Source: JAENVU01 sp963765075 (GTDB lineage: Bacteria; Actinomycetota; Acidimicrobiia; IMCC26256; JAENVU01). Taken from it: a stretch of DNA of 64,000 bases. The position numbers and the translations under genes were made by a program. Below the pieces are notes generated by a model. That model saw nothing but the letters and a program-made list of their open reading frames with translations, ran no database searches and had not been told where the DNA came from. The stretch's first letter is position 1, and every line of letters starts with the position of its first letter. Below are positions 7,950-17,762 of the stretch, in pieces. The stretch is from the NCBI GenBank assembly GCA_963765075.1, contig CAVXVA010000003.1, forward strand, positions 186,001-250,000. The letters run 5' to 3'.

Positions 7950-9444
7950 CGAACCGTTCGAGTTGGCGAAGGTTGCGGCATTCGTAGACGCCATCACAAT
8001 GGATGCCGTATTCGGATACCACCGAATCGCCGGTGTCCCAGTAGCCCCGCGGCTCCGGGTTCAACCAATAGACCCGACGCGCCTTCTGCCGGAGCTCCTT
8101 CAGTACCCAGTTCTGGGTGGCGTGGTAGTTGTTGCGAGCGTCACCGAGCAAGATCACCGAGGTCTTCGAGGTCACTTCCGCGAGATGCCGGTCGTGGAAA
8201 ACCTCGAGCGCGTGTCCGTAGTCCGAGTGGCCGTCGACCCAGATCACGTCAGCCTCGGTGTTCACCCGATGCACGGCTTCGGAGATCTCGTTCGACTCCT
8301 CGAAGAAACGAGTGACTTCGTCGATCCCGTCGATGAACACCCACGACCGCACCTTCGAGAACTGGCCGGCCATGGCGTAGACGAACTGCAAGGTGAAACG
8401 GGCGAAGCTCGCCACGGATCCCGAAATGTCAGCCACGACCATGATCTCGGGTTTCGATGGCTTGGGGTCCTTGAACTTGGGTTCGGCCGGGACCCCGCCG
8501 TAGGAGAGTGAATGGCGCACGGTCGCTCGGAAATCGAGATGGCCGCGATTCTTGCGCTTACGCCGCTGGGCCAGCCGTGCCGCCAGGGCCCGGGTCAGCG
8601 GTTCGATCGCGTGCTGGAGCTGCTGCATCTCCTCGCGCGACGCGTGCATGAAGTCGACATCCTCGGGAAGCGGCTTGCGCAGGGTGCGGGCCATGGCCTC
8701 GACGCCGCGGTCGGCCACGAGCCGGCGCCGGATCTCCGACTCGACCAACTCGCGGAACTCTTTGAGCCGCGCTTCGAACTCCTCGCGCGCGAATCGCGCG
8801 TCGAGGTCCTCGGGTTCGTCGCCCTGTCCGCCGGCACCAGTGCTGCGGTCCTGCATCTTCGCGGCCAGCCCGTCGAAGTCGAGCTGACGCAGCGTGCGGT
8901 AGAGGTAGTACGTCCCCCCGACGGGACGACCGGGTTCCATCCCCGCGAATCGCGCCACCGCCATCGCCGCGAGCTGACGAAGTTGCTCCCGGTCCATCGA
9001 CATGAGCGCCGAGAGGAGCATCTCGGCCAGCTCCTCGTTGCTCATACCCTCGCCGGAACCGCCGCTGCCCTGCTGGCCGGGCACGCCACCCGACTCCGAA
9101 CTCTCACCCATCGGGTCGGCGTCAGAGTCGGCGTCGTCGCCGATGCCGCCCGAGTACAGGGCGAAGTACACGTCGAACACCGTGTCGAAGGCGCGGCGGT
9201 GACGGAAGTGCTTGACGAGGGTGGCCGCGAGCACCTCGCGGAACGTCTCGCGGTCGGTGAGCGGCACCTGCTCCACGCCCCGCATCGCATCGAGATTCTC
9301 GGTCATCGACACCGGCAGCCCGGCGGCCCGTAACTCGTGGACGAATCCTTGCAACACGTCGAGCATCTCGCCCGAGCCGACGCCCGACGGGATCTCGACC
9401 TGATTCCGGGTCATGGCGTCCTGCAACTTCGCGAAGTGAACCAC
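7927..9444 (-). CDS. VWA domain-containing protein (CoxE-like)
   Basis: The product is 505 aa. The N-terminal half is helical and charged, with a low-complexity Gly/Ser/Asp linker near residues 110-140. The C-terminal half (~310-500) is a von Willebrand A domain with a MIDAS-type motif, V-V-A-D-I-S-G-S-V-A (D-x-S-x-S), and a later D-G-H-S-D loop. Proteins of this kind work with a MoxR AAA+ ATPase as metal-dependent chaperones for enzyme maturation. The MoxR gene lies 18 bases upstream on the same strand, supporting that partnership. The start is GTG. The client enzyme is not identifiable here. Confidence 0.85.
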   Translation of the reverse strand: MVHFAKLQDAMTRNQVEIPSGVGSGEMLDVLQGFVHELRAAGLPVSMTENLDAMRGVEQVPLTDRETFREVLAATLVKHFRHRRAFDTVFDVYFALYSGGIGDDADSDADPMGESSESGGVPGQQGSGGSGEGMSNEELAEMLLSALMSMDREQLRQLAAMAVARFAGMEPGRPVGGTYYLYRTLRQLDFDGLAAKMQDRSTGAGGQGDEPEDLDARFAREEFEARLKEFRELVESEIRRRLVADRGVEAMARTLRKPLPEDVDFMHASREEMQQLQHAIEPLTRALAARLAQRRKRKNRGHLDFRATVRHSLSYGGVPAEPKFKDPKPSKPEIMVVADISGSVASFARFTLQFVYAMAGQFSKVRSWVFIDGIDEVTRFFEESNEISEAVHRVNTEADVIWVDGHSDYGHALEVFHDRHLAEVTSKTSVILLGDARNNYHATQNWVLKELRQKARRVYWLNPEPRGYWDTGDSVVSEYGIHCDGVYECRNLRQLERFVTAVIEA

Positions 9445-9462
9445 TTCATCTCACGCTCTGTC

Positions 9463-10347
9463 TCATTTCCGGATCGTGACCGGCGAGTCGACGAGTTCCT
9501 TCCGCGCCTTGGCGATGTCGGTCTGATACTTCAGGAGCACGTGCAGCGTGTCACCGATCACCTGCGGGTCGATCGACTTGTGCCCGAGGAACATCAACGT
9601 CCGAGCCCAGTCGATCGTCTCGGAAATCGACGGCGCCTTCTTGATGTCGAGCGAGCGGATCGACCGAACCACCTGCGAGATCTGCTCCGCGAGTTCATCG
9701 TCGATCTCGGGCACGCGCACCCGCACGATTTCTTTCTCCCGCTCGAGTTCGGGATAGTCGATGTGCAGATACAGGCACCGGCGCTTCAGCGCTTCGGACA
9801 ACTCACGAGTGTTGTTCGAGGTGAGTAACACGATGGGACGCCGCTTGCCGACGATCGTTCCGAGTTCGGGAATGGAGACCTGGAAGTCCGACAGAACCTC
9901 CAGCAACAACGCCTCGGTCTCGATCTCGACCCGGTCGACCTCGTCGATGAGCAGCACGATCGGTTCGTCCGAGCGGATGGCTTCGAGCAGTGGTCGCGTC
10001 AGCAGGAACGCCTCCGAGAAGATGTCGGATTCGACGGTCGCCCAATCGCCTTCGTGTTCGCGATCGGCTTGGATCCGGAGCAGCTGCTTCTTGTAGTTCC
10101 ACTCGTACAGCGCCTTGGACTCGTCGAGCCCTTCGTAACACTGCAACCGGATGAGGCGCGAGCCCGTGATCGCCGCGATGGCCTTGGCCAACTCGGTCTT
10201 GCCGACCCCGGCGGGCCCTTCGACGAGTACCGGCTTCTCGAGTTTGTCGGCGAGGTACACCACACCGGCAATGCTCGGATCCGCCAGGTAGTCAACCGTG
10301 CGCAGGCGATCCACTACCTCGTCGACTGACGAAAAACGCTCGGCCAC
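9463..10347 (-). CDS. MoxR-family AAA+ ATPase
   Basis: The product is 294 aa. Walker A is G-P-A-G-V-G-K-T (about residues 40-47), Walker B is V-L-L-I-D-E-V-D (~112-119) and sensor 1 is L-L-T-S-N-N. This is the MoxR group, which couples ATP hydrolysis to assembly of partner complexes, normally with a VWA protein such as the one encoded 18 bases downstream. The open frame extends well upstream into proA, but a GTG at 10347 overlaps the proA stop (TAGTG) and gives the standard N-terminus (E-R-F-S-S-V-D-E-V). It is probably the third or later gene of the proB/proA transcript. Confidence 0.9.
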   Translation of the reverse strand: MAERFSSVDEVVDRLRTVDYLADPSIAGVVYLADKLEKPVLVEGPAGVGKTELAKAIAAITGSRLIRLQCYEGLDESKALYEWNYKKQLLRIQADREHEGDWATVESDIFSEAFLLTRPLLEAIRSDEPIVLLIDEVDRVEIETEALLLEVLSDFQVSIPELGTIVGKRRPIVLLTSNNTRELSEALKRRCLYLHIDYPELEREKEIVRVRVPEIDDELAEQISQVVRSIRSLDIKKAPSISETIDWARTLMFLGHKSIDPQVIGDTLHVLLKYQTDIAKARKELVDSPVTIRK

Positions 10348-11597
10348 TAGCCCCTCACTTGTCCTTGTCCCCACACCACGTATTTCGCGGTCGTCAGTTG
10401 TTGCAGTCCCATCGGTCCACGGGCGTGGAGTTTCTGGGTCGAGATTCCGATCTCGGCACCGAAGCCGAATTGTTCGCCGTCGGTGAACCGAGTCGACGCG
10501 TTCACGATCACCGCGGCGGCGTCGACTTCGTGCGTGAAGCGTCGCGCCACGTTGAGGTCCGTCGTGAGGATCGCTTCGGTGTGCCCGCTGCTGAACCGGT
10601 TGACGTGATCGATCGCCGCATCCAACGACGCCACGACGCCCACGCTCATCTTCAACGTGGCGAACTCCTGCCCGAAGTCGGCGTCGGTGGCAATCCCGAG
10701 GTCGGGGATCCGGGCCCGGGCACCGTCGTCGCCGAGAATCTCCACACCCTCGGCTCGCAGCGCCGCGCACACCTCGGGGAGGAAACGATCGGCGATGCCC
10801 GAATGCACGAGCAGGGTCTCGGCCGCATTGCAGACCCCGGGCCGTTGGGTCTTGGCGTTCACCACGATGTCGATGGCCTGGGCGAAGTCGGCGCTCTCGT
10901 CGACGTAGATCTGACAGTTGCCATCGCCGTCGATGATCACGGGCACGGTCGCGTGCTCGCGGATCGACGCGATGAGCGACGGGCCGCCCCGGGGGATCAG
11001 ACAGTCGACGTACTCGGTGAGCTGCATGACCTCGATCGCCACGTCATGCGCCGTGTCCTCCACGAGGATCAGGGCATCTTCCGGCAGACCGGCTTTCGCG
11101 AATCCGGCCCGCAACGCAGCCGCGATCGCGACATTGGAACGCAGCGCAGTCCCGCTCCCTCGCAAGATCGCCGCGTTGCCGGCCTTGAGGCAGAGCCCGG
11201 CGGCGTCGGAGGTGACGTTCGGCCGATTCTCGTAGATGATGGCGACGACGCCGAGCGGAACCCGGACCTGTTCGATCTCGAGCCCGTTGGGGCGAACCCA
11301 CCCGCCGATGACCTCCCCGATCGGGTCGGCGAGCGACACGACATTTCGCAGCCCGTCGGCCATGGCTTCGATGCGACCCGGGTCGAGGCGCAGCCGATCG
11401 AGCGGCCCGGCCTCCATGCCATCGGCGGCCGCGGCATCGATGTCGGCGGCGTTCGCCGCCAGAATCGCGTCCGAGTGTTCGACGAGGACCTCGGCCGCCG
11501 CGAGGAGCGCCGCGTTCTTCGCTTCGGTCCCCGCGTTCGCAATGATTCGGGACGCGGTACGCGCGCGTCGACCAAGCTCCAGGACCGAATCGGACAT
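10347..11597 (-). CDS. proA: gamma-glutamyl phosphate reductase
   Basis: The product is 416 aa, the normal length. It reduces gamma-glutamyl phosphate with NADPH to glutamate-5-semialdehyde in proline synthesis. The catalytic Cys is in Q-R-P-G-V-C-N-A-A-E-T (about residue 252), and the conserved R-V-P-L-G-V-V-A-I-I-Y-E-N-R-P-N segment is present. The ATG at 11597 gives the standard N-terminus. It follows proB on the same strand after a 221-bp gap and its stop overlaps the MoxR start. Confidence 0.96.
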   Translation of the reverse strand: MSDSVLELGRRARTASRIIANAGTEAKNAALLAAAEVLVEHSDAILAANAADIDAAAADGMEAGPLDRLRLDPGRIEAMADGLRNVVSLADPIGEVIGGWVRPNGLEIEQVRVPLGVVAIIYENRPNVTSDAAGLCLKAGNAAILRGSGTALRSNVAIAAALRAGFAKAGLPEDALILVEDTAHDVAIEVMQLTEYVDCLIPRGGPSLIASIREHATVPVIIDGDGNCQIYVDESADFAQAIDIVVNAKTQRPGVCNAAETLLVHSGIADRFLPEVCAALRAEGVEILGDDGARARIPDLGIATDADFGQEFATLKMSVGVVASLDAAIDHVNRFSSGHTEAILTTDLNVARRFTHEVDAAAVIVNASTRFTDGEQFGFGAEIGISTQKLHARGPMGLQQLTTAKYVVWGQGQVRG

Positions 11598-11818
11598 GCG
11601 GGCGATCCTATCCCGCTCCCCAGAATGGCCCTTCTTCAAAAAAGCGGGGGGCCGCTGGATGACTCCGGCGACCCCCCGACTGCTCGTCCACCGTGGGCCC
11701 CGGCTCTCGCCCGGACCCTCCCCCCGTTCTGGCGGGCGAGCAACTGGCAGCAGTGTGACCCAGGACACAGGACGAATGCAAGCTCCCGTCCGGGTTTCTT
11801 CCCGGCCGCGGCGCGAAC

Positions 11819-12907
11819 TCAGCCTGGGAGCACCACGAGGTCGTCGCGGTGGATGACCTCGTTCGGCACGCCGTCGGGGAGGTCCGAGGTGCGTTTTCCG
11901 GCCGCCACGCGCAGCACGCCACTGTCGGCCCGGACGAGCCCTTTGGCGAAGACGCGCCCGGCCTCGTCGACCACCTCGACCGCACAATCAGCGGGGAAGT
12001 CGCCCTGGACGCCCCGCACACCTGCCGCCAGTAACGAACTGCCGTGAGTCAGCAACGCGTGGCGAGCCCCTTCGTCGACCTCGACCCGGCCGGACGCGCC
12101 GATGGCGAACGCGATCCACAACTTCCGACCGGGCAGCCGTTCGGCATGCGGTTGGACGACGGTGCCCACGGGTCGTCCGGCGATGGCCCCGGCAATGACC
12201 CCGGGCGCGTCAGCGGCCGCGATGACCGCACGGACGCCGGACCAGGACGCGATCCGGGCCGCCGAGAGCTTCGTAGCCATTCCCCCACTCCCCCGGACGG
12301 ATCCGGCTCCGCCCACCATTGCATCGAGTGCCTTGTCGACGGCCGCGATCTCTTCGATCAGCGACGCACTGGCATCGAGGCGCGGATCGGCCGTGAACAG
12401 ACCGGCAGTGTCGGTCAGCAGTACCAGCACGTCGGCTCCGATTTGGTTGGCCACCAGCGCGGCAATGCGGTCGTTGTCACCGAACCGGATCTCGTCATCG
12501 GCAACGGTGTCGTTCTCGTTCACCACGGGCACGACGCCGAGATCGATCAACCGATCAAGCGTCTCGCGCGCGTGGAGATACTGGCCGCGATGCAAGAAAT
12601 CGTACGGGGTGAGCAGCACCTGACCCGCGACCACGCCGTGGCGGTCGAAGCTCGCGCGGATGCTCTCCATGAGGCGCGGTTGGCCGACCGCGGCGATGGC
12701 CTGGAGAGTTCCGATGTCGGTCGGGCGGTGAGTCAATCCCAGCGCCGGCATTCCTGCCGCGATCGCTCCCGAGCACACCACGGTGACGGCGTGACCATCG
12801 GCCCGGGCCGCGACCAGTTCCTCGCACAGCTTGCCGAGGGCAACCTCGTCGAGTTCGCCCACGGAGTTGGTGATCGACGAGGTGCCGATCTTGACGACCG
12901 CCCGCAT
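11819..12907 (-). CDS. proB: glutamate 5-kinase
   Basis: The product is 362 aa. It phosphorylates glutamate with ATP, the first and feedback-inhibited step of proline synthesis. The amino acid kinase domain spans residues ~1-250 (K-I-G-T-S-S, V-C-S-G-A-I-A-A-G, N-E-N-D-T-V and G-S-G-G-M-A-T-K are all visible). A PUA domain occupies ~270-350, as in most full-length enzymes. The start shares one base with the obgE stop (TGATG). The 221 bp between proB and proA contain no gene I can support. Confidence 0.96.
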   Translation of the reverse strand: MRAVVKIGTSSITNSVGELDEVALGKLCEELVAARADGHAVTVVCSGAIAAGMPALGLTHRPTDIGTLQAIAAVGQPRLMESIRASFDRHGVVAGQVLLTPYDFLHRGQYLHARETLDRLIDLGVVPVVNENDTVADDEIRFGDNDRIAALVANQIGADVLVLLTDTAGLFTADPRLDASASLIEEIAAVDKALDAMVGGAGSVRGSGGMATKLSAARIASWSGVRAVIAAADAPGVIAGAIAGRPVGTVVQPHAERLPGRKLWIAFAIGASGRVEVDEGARHALLTHGSSLLAAGVRGVQGDFPADCAVEVVDEAGRVFAKGLVRADSGVLRVAAGKRTSDLPDGVPNEVIHRDDLVVLPG

Positions 12908-14142
12908 CAGAGACCCTCGACGTATTCGAGTTCGACGTCGCCGATGCGCACCAGGTCGCCCTCGCTCGCACCGGCGCGCGCCAGCGCCTTCTCCACCCCC
13001 ATCGTGCGGAACCGCTGGTGGATGTATTCCAAGGCCTCGATATTCGTGAGGTCGGCCATCGCCACCACGCGTTCGGCCGAGCGCCCGGCCAGTCGGTAGG
13101 CGCCGTCGCTCTCACGGCTGACGGTGAAGCCTTCCTCGGCCGGGCGGTGCACCACGTAGCTGTCGAGGTCGGGTTCGGCACCGCGCGCCTCGTCGACGAG
13201 GGTCCCGAGCCGACCGCGAAACTCGTCCAAGCCCTGGTGGGTCACGGCCGAGATACTCGCGTACTCGGTTTCGAACTCGGCGACATCGGCCTTCGTCCCA
13301 ACGGTGAGGCGGGGACGCGTCAGCAGGTCGGGGCGGTACTGCTCGAGTTCGTCGAGCAGGATCCGCTCCTGGTCCTCAGGGGTCCGACCGTCCATCGGGG
13401 CGAGATCCAACAGCACCACGAGCACTCGGGTGCGTTCGACGTGCCGGAGGAATCGGTGGCCCAACCCTCGGCCTTCGGCGGCTCCCTCGATGAGACCCGG
13501 GATGTCGGCCACGACGTATTCATGGTCCTGGAACCGCACCACGCCGAGATTGGGGACGAGGGTCGTGAAGGGGTAATTCGCGATCTTGGGTTTGGCCGCA
13601 CTGATCGATGCGATCAGCGTGGACTTCCCGGCGTTGGGAAACCCGACGAGCGCGGCATCGGCCATGAGTCGCAGCTCGAGATCGAGCCACCGCTGCTCGC
13701 CGTATTCGCCCTGTTCCGCGAAGCTCGGCGCGCGCCGGGCGTTGGAGAGGAAGCGCGTGTTCCCTTTTCCGCCTCGCCCACCTCGCGCCGCGAGCCAACG
13801 ATCCCCATGCCCCACGAGATCGGCGAGGATGTCGCCGGACTCATGATCGCGGATCGTGGTGCCCTCCGGCACATGCACGGTCAGGTCGACACCCGAGGCG
13901 CCGTGGCGCTGGTTCCCCGAGCCGTGGGTTCCCGAGTTCGCCCGGCGATGCGGGTGGTCACGGAACGCGAGGAGCGACGCGACGTTGCGATCAGCCTGCA
14001 GCCAGATGTCCCCACCCGACCCGCCGTCACCGCCGTCGGGGCCACCCTTGGGTGTGTGGGACTCACGGCGAAACGAGATACAACCCGCCCCACCATCACC
14101 ACCGCGCACATTGAGCTGCGCTTCGTCGACGAAATTCGACAT
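12907..14142 (-). CDS. obgE: Obg/CgtA GTPase
   Basis: The product is 411 aa. An N-terminal glycine-rich Obg fold (residues 1-~158, with repeated G-G-D-G-G) precedes a GTPase domain: G1 G-F-P-N-A-G-K-S-T, G3 D-I-P-G-L-I-E-G, G4 around G-T-K-A-D. A C-terminal OCT domain covers ~340-411. Obg acts in late 50S subunit assembly and links ribosome biogenesis to growth and stress responses. It lies just downstream of the L21/L27 genes and overlaps proB, the classic actinobacterial order. Confidence 0.97.
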   Translation of the reverse strand: MSNFVDEAQLNVRGGDGGAGCISFRRESHTPKGGPDGGDGGSGGDIWLQADRNVASLLAFRDHPHRRANSGTHGSGNQRHGASGVDLTVHVPEGTTIRDHESGDILADLVGHGDRWLAARGGRGGKGNTRFLSNARRAPSFAEQGEYGEQRWLDLELRLMADAALVGFPNAGKSTLIASISAAKPKIANYPFTTLVPNLGVVRFQDHEYVVADIPGLIEGAAEGRGLGHRFLRHVERTRVLVVLLDLAPMDGRTPEDQERILLDELEQYRPDLLTRPRLTVGTKADVAEFETEYASISAVTHQGLDEFRGRLGTLVDEARGAEPDLDSYVVHRPAEEGFTVSRESDGAYRLAGRSAERVVAMADLTNIEALEYIHQRFRTMGVEKALARAGASEGDLVRIGDVELEYVEGL

Positions 14143-14189
14143 CGCAAGCGCTCCGGACGTTTGCGGACGCGTGGTCCGCGGTCGACTGA

Positions 14190-14441
14190 CTAGTCGACGA
14201 GGATGTCGACAAGCTTGCGCCCGCGACGATGACCGAACTTGACGACACCCGGCGCAGTCGCGAACAGGGTGTCGTCGCCACCCCGGCCGACGTTGAGGCC
14301 CGGGTGGAACTTCGTACCGCGCTGACGCACGATGATCGTGCCCGCCGTGACCACGGTACCGCTGTAGACCTTGACACCGAGCCGCTGCGCGGACGAATCA
14401 CGACCGTTACGAGATGAGGCTGCGCCCTTTTTCTTCGACAT
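14190..14441 (-). CDS. rpmA: 50S ribosomal protein bL27
   Basis: The product is 83 aa with the conserved A-A-S-S-R-N-G-R-D-S start and the I-I-V-R-Q-R-G-T-K-F-H-P-G core. L27 reaches the peptidyl transferase centre. There is no Firmicutes-type cleavable N-terminal extension. It follows rplU by 3 bases and precedes obgE. Confidence 0.98.
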   Translation of the reverse strand: MSKKKGAASSRNGRDSSAQRLGVKVYSGTVVTAGTIIVRQRGTKFHPGLNVGRGGDDTLFATAPGVVKFGHRRGRKLVDILVD

Positions 14442-14444
14442 GGA

Positions 14445-14753
14445 TCAGCCCTTCGTAATCGCGGTGATCTCGATCGTCGTGTAGTGCTGGCGGTGACCCC
14501 AGCGCCGACGATTGTTGGACTTGTTCTTGTAGACGAACCCGTCGATCTTCGGGCCTTTCGCGGCACCGACGACCTTCGCGGTCACCGAGGACGCTCCGAG
14601 CTGGGCGGGCGTGGCCAGCACCGTCTCGCCGTCGACCAGGAGCACGGGCCGGAGCTCGACGTCTCCGTCCTCGACGCCGAGGCGTTCGACATCAAGCTTC
14701 TGACCAGTTTCGACTTTGTACTGCTTGCCACCGGTGGCGATCACTGCGTACAT
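14445..14753 (-). CDS. rplU: 50S ribosomal protein bL21
   Basis: The product is 102 aa, beginning M-Y-A-V-I-A-T-G-G-K-Q-Y and ending with the typical basic R-R-R-W-G-H-R-Q segment. L21 binds 23S rRNA during early 50S assembly. It is the first gene of the rplU-rpmA-obgE group; the 42 bp separating it from the RNase E gene leave room for only a short leader. Confidence 0.98.
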   Translation of the reverse strand: MYAVIATGGKQYKVETGQKLDVERLGVEDGDVELRPVLLVDGETVLATPAQLGASSVTAKVVGAAKGPKIDGFVYKNKSNNRRRWGHRQHYTTIEITAITKG

Positions 14754-14795
14754 GGCGCGTAGGAACCTCGAGATCTGCGGGAGAACCGTGCGAGA

Positions 14796-17003
14796 TTACA
14801 GCATTGCCTCGTCCACCACGAAACCACGGCCTCCACAGACCGCGCAAGTCTCGGAAAAAGCCTCCACCAGCCCCTCGGAGATGCGCTTCCGGGTCATTTC
14901 GACCAGTCCAAGTTCGGAAATCTCGAACACCTGCGTTCGGGTCTTGTCTCGGGCGAGTGCAGCCCGGAGGCCCTTGACCACCGCGTCCCGGTTCTTCTTG
15001 ATCTCCATATCGATGAAGTCGATCACGATGATCCCGCCGATGTCGCGTAACCGGAGTTGGCGGGCGACCTCGTCGGCCGCCTCGAGGTTGTTCGCGAAGA
15101 CGGTGTCTTCCAGGTTCGACTTCCCGACGTTCTTGCCGGTGTTGACGTCGACCACCGTCAATGCCTCGGTCCGCTCGATGATCAACGAACCGCCCGACGG
15201 CAACCACACCTTGCGATCGAGCGCCTTGTGGAGCTGCTCATGGATGTGGAACCGCTCGAAGATCGGCAGCGCTTGGTCCTCGTACCGCTCGACTCGTTCC
15301 GAGAGTTCGGGCGCAATCGCGTCCACGTACGCCTTGACCTCGTTGTGGATCTCGTCGTCGTCGATGACGACCGACCGATACTCCTTGGTGAACTCCTCGC
15401 GGATGACTCGCACCACGAGTGGCGGCTCGCGATAGAGCAACGTGCCCGCCTTCGAGCGTTCGGCCAAGGCCGAGATCTGACGCCACTGATCCTGGAGCCG
15501 GGCCAGGTCGCGGGCCAACTCGTCGGCGGTCGCGCCTTCCGCGGCGGTCCGCACGATCAGCCCGGCATCGGTCGGACGGATTCCTTCGAGCACCTTCCGC
15601 AGCCGCTTGCGTTCGTCGTCGGGGAGGCGCTTCGAGATCCCGTACGTGGTGGGCTGGTTCGGCACCATGACCACGAATCGGCCCGCCAGGCTGACGTCCT
15701 GGGTGAGCCGAGCGCCCTTGTGGGCGATCGGGTTCTTCGTGACCTGCACGAGGATCGCCTGGCCGTTCTTCAGCACTTTCTCGATCTTGGGTCCGCCGCC
15801 ACCTTCGCCGTCGGTCTCGCCGGCGTCGAACTGCACGTCGCGTTGGTAGATCACACCGTTCTTCGGAGTGCCGATGTCGACGAATGCTGCTTCCATCCCG
15901 GGCAGGACGTTCTGGACCTTGCCGAGATAGATGTTGCCGTCGATCGACGTGGCATCGTCCTCGGGCCGACTGACGTAGTGCTCGACGAGCGAGCGGCCTT
16001 CGAGGACGCCCATCTGAATCGTCCGGTCCGGGCCGACGTGCACGATCATCTGGTATCGGCCGGTCGGACGTCCCTTGCGGGTCCGACCGCGACGGCGCTC
16101 CAGGGTCTCTTCGTCGAGATCGTCGAGCACCGAACCGTCGTCATCCGGAATCGACGAGGTCACGACCGCACCCCGGCCCCCGCCGCCGTTGCCGCCACCG
16201 CGACCGTTGCCGCCGGATCCCGCGCCGGTGCCGCCGCCCGAACCCGAGCTGGCGCCGGAACCACCGCCGCCGGAACGGGAACGGTTCCGGCCGCCGCGGC
16301 GTCGGCGCTTCTTCGCGCCGCCGGCGCCACTTCCCGATCCAGCTTCGTCATCACCGGTTCCCGAACCAGCCGCGGTCGGCGTCGGCGTGGGGGCCGGACG
16401 CGAGTCACCGATCTTGGGTCGGGAGACCGTTTCGGGCGCAGGGACGCTCAGCCCGGCTTCTTCACGCGCCTCGGCGCTGACGTCTTCGGTGGTCAGACCG
16501 CGATCTGCCGCGGCCCGCTCGTTGTGGCCGCGGCGGGAGTCGTCGGCCTCGCCACCCTGGGCCCGGGGCGGGCGATTGTTCTCCGACCGGGGCCCGGACG
16601 CGGATGCGGGTGGGCGCGGCGAACGGCCGGACCCTGATTCACCATCGGAATCTTCACCGTCATCGGGCTCGGATTCGCCCGGGCCCATGTTCGCACCGGA
16701 GCCCGGGGGCCGCCGACGGTTCCGGCCACCGCGCGAGCCGCGTCGACGAGGTCGGGGCGCGCCCGTACCTCCCGTGTCGGGGCCGTCGCCGCCACCGGCC
16801 TCGTCATGGGCCGGGGCCGTTCCCTCGCCAGGTGATCTCGTTGCCCCGGTCGTTGCCGCGGTCGGATCGGAGGGTGCCGAGGATTCGGTGACCCCGGGTG
16901 ATTCCGGGCGCGCCGATTCCTGCCTGGGTGTCGATTCAGCCGGCGATGGTGCGCGCCGCGTGGGTTCCGGGACCGGATCGGTCCCCTGGGTATCGTCGGA
17001 CAT
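14796..17003 (-). CDS. rne: ribonuclease E/G family protein
   Basis: The product is 735 aa. The first ~290 residues are low-complexity, Gly/Pro/Arg-rich and probably disordered, as in actinobacterial RNase E. An S1 RNA-binding domain (~335-430), the 5'-sensor/RNase H-like region and the DNase I-like catalytic core follow. The magnesium-binding aspartates are visible in V-V-D-V-N-T-G-K and V-I-D-F-I-D-M. The zinc-link motif is C-A-V-C-G-G-R-G near the C-terminus, a variant of CPxCxGxG. The enzyme cleaves mRNA and processes rRNA and tRNA. It sits between rplU and two radical-SAM-linked genes, a common arrangement. Confidence 0.95.
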   Translation of the reverse strand: MSDDTQGTDPVPEPTRRAPSPAESTPRQESARPESPGVTESSAPSDPTAATTGATRSPGEGTAPAHDEAGGGDGPDTGGTGAPRPRRRGSRGGRNRRRPPGSGANMGPGESEPDDGEDSDGESGSGRSPRPPASASGPRSENNRPPRAQGGEADDSRRGHNERAAADRGLTTEDVSAEAREEAGLSVPAPETVSRPKIGDSRPAPTPTPTAAGSGTGDDEAGSGSGAGGAKKRRRRGGRNRSRSGGGGSGASSGSGGGTGAGSGGNGRGGGNGGGGRGAVVTSSIPDDDGSVLDDLDEETLERRRGRTRKGRPTGRYQMIVHVGPDRTIQMGVLEGRSLVEHYVSRPEDDATSIDGNIYLGKVQNVLPGMEAAFVDIGTPKNGVIYQRDVQFDAGETDGEGGGGPKIEKVLKNGQAILVQVTKNPIAHKGARLTQDVSLAGRFVVMVPNQPTTYGISKRLPDDERKRLRKVLEGIRPTDAGLIVRTAAEGATADELARDLARLQDQWRQISALAERSKAGTLLYREPPLVVRVIREEFTKEYRSVVIDDDEIHNEVKAYVDAIAPELSERVERYEDQALPIFERFHIHEQLHKALDRKVWLPSGGSLIIERTEALTVVDVNTGKNVGKSNLEDTVFANNLEAADEVARQLRLRDIGGIIVIDFIDMEIKKNRDAVVKGLRAALARDKTRTQVFEISELGLVEMTRKRISEGLVEAFSETCAVCGGRGFVVDEAML

Positions 17004-17015
17004 TGATGCCTTCTC

Positions 17016-17762
17016 TCATGACGCGCGCGCCTCGAGGGCGATGCGCGGGTCGGCGGTGAGCGGATCCAACCGCTCACCGTCGCGCTCAATCCATTGTCGA
17101 GTCCGGCGGACTCGACCTTCGCAGAACTCTTGACCAATGACGGCGACCAACTCGGCCGGCCGCACACTCGTCGGGCGGGTCGACAGCTCCACAGCGGTCG
17201 ACGTTCCCTGCTCACTCGCACCCAGGACCGTGATCCCACGGATCACCGAACGGATGTCTTCTTGCGTGCTCTTTCCTTTGCGGATTCGGTCCACGACCAG
17301 CGTGTCCGAGCCCAGTACTGCATCGACGCGAGCCGCCACCAGTTCGGGACCTGCGTCGATCGCACCAGATTCCGGCGCCGATCCGGGGATCACCTCGATG
17401 TTCCATTCGACCGAGGTCACCGCTTCTTGCAATGCCGGGGCGCGATCGGCCAACGCCACGACGTCGAACACTTCGAGACCCTCCGGCAACGCTCCCGAAA
17501 TGGCGGCCGCCAGAGGTTCCACGGCGATCGGCTCAGCCAGTTCGAGGTCGAGATACTCCGCGTCGGACTCGTGCCCGACCGAAAGCGCCAGCCCGAAACT
17601 CACCTTGGGACGGGGCGAGAAGCCCAACGTGAAGGCCAAGGGCAGTTGCTCGATGCGGAATGCCCGCTCGAAGGCCCGCGCCACATCACGGTGCGAGATG
17701 AACCGAACCTTCCCGTTCTTCGTGAACGCGATCCGGATCGGGAATCCCGCATCCCCCTTCAT
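17016..17762 (-). CDS. TIGR03936-type (DUF2344) radical SAM-linked protein
   Basis: The product is 248 aa. It starts with the family pattern I-R-I-A-F-T-K-N-G-K-V-R-F-I-S-H-R-D (residues ~8-25) and continues with F-S-P-R-P-K-V-S-F-G-L-A-L-S-V-G. This domain is usually fused to or encoded next to a B12-binding radical SAM protein, as here: the start overlaps the stop of that gene (ATGA). The two are presumed to act together in a still poorly defined modification. The ATG at 17762 removes a non-conserved upstream extension. Confidence 0.9.
   Translation of the reverse strand: MKGDAGFPIRIAFTKNGKVRFISHRDVARAFERAFRIEQLPLAFTLGFSPRPKVSFGLALSVGHESDAEYLDLELAEPIAVEPLAAAISGALPEGLEVFDVVALADRAPALQEAVTSVEWNIEVIPGSAPESGAIDAGPELVAARVDAVLGSDTLVVDRIRKGKSTQEDIRSVIRGITVLGASEQGTSTAVELSTRPTSVRPAELVAVIGQEFCEGRVRRTRQWIERDGERLDPLTADPRIALEARAS

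Noticed and set aside
16160..17133. Long Pro/Arg/Gly-rich frames antisense to the RNase E N-terminus
   Set aside because: They mirror the low-complexity region of RNase E and have no independent support.
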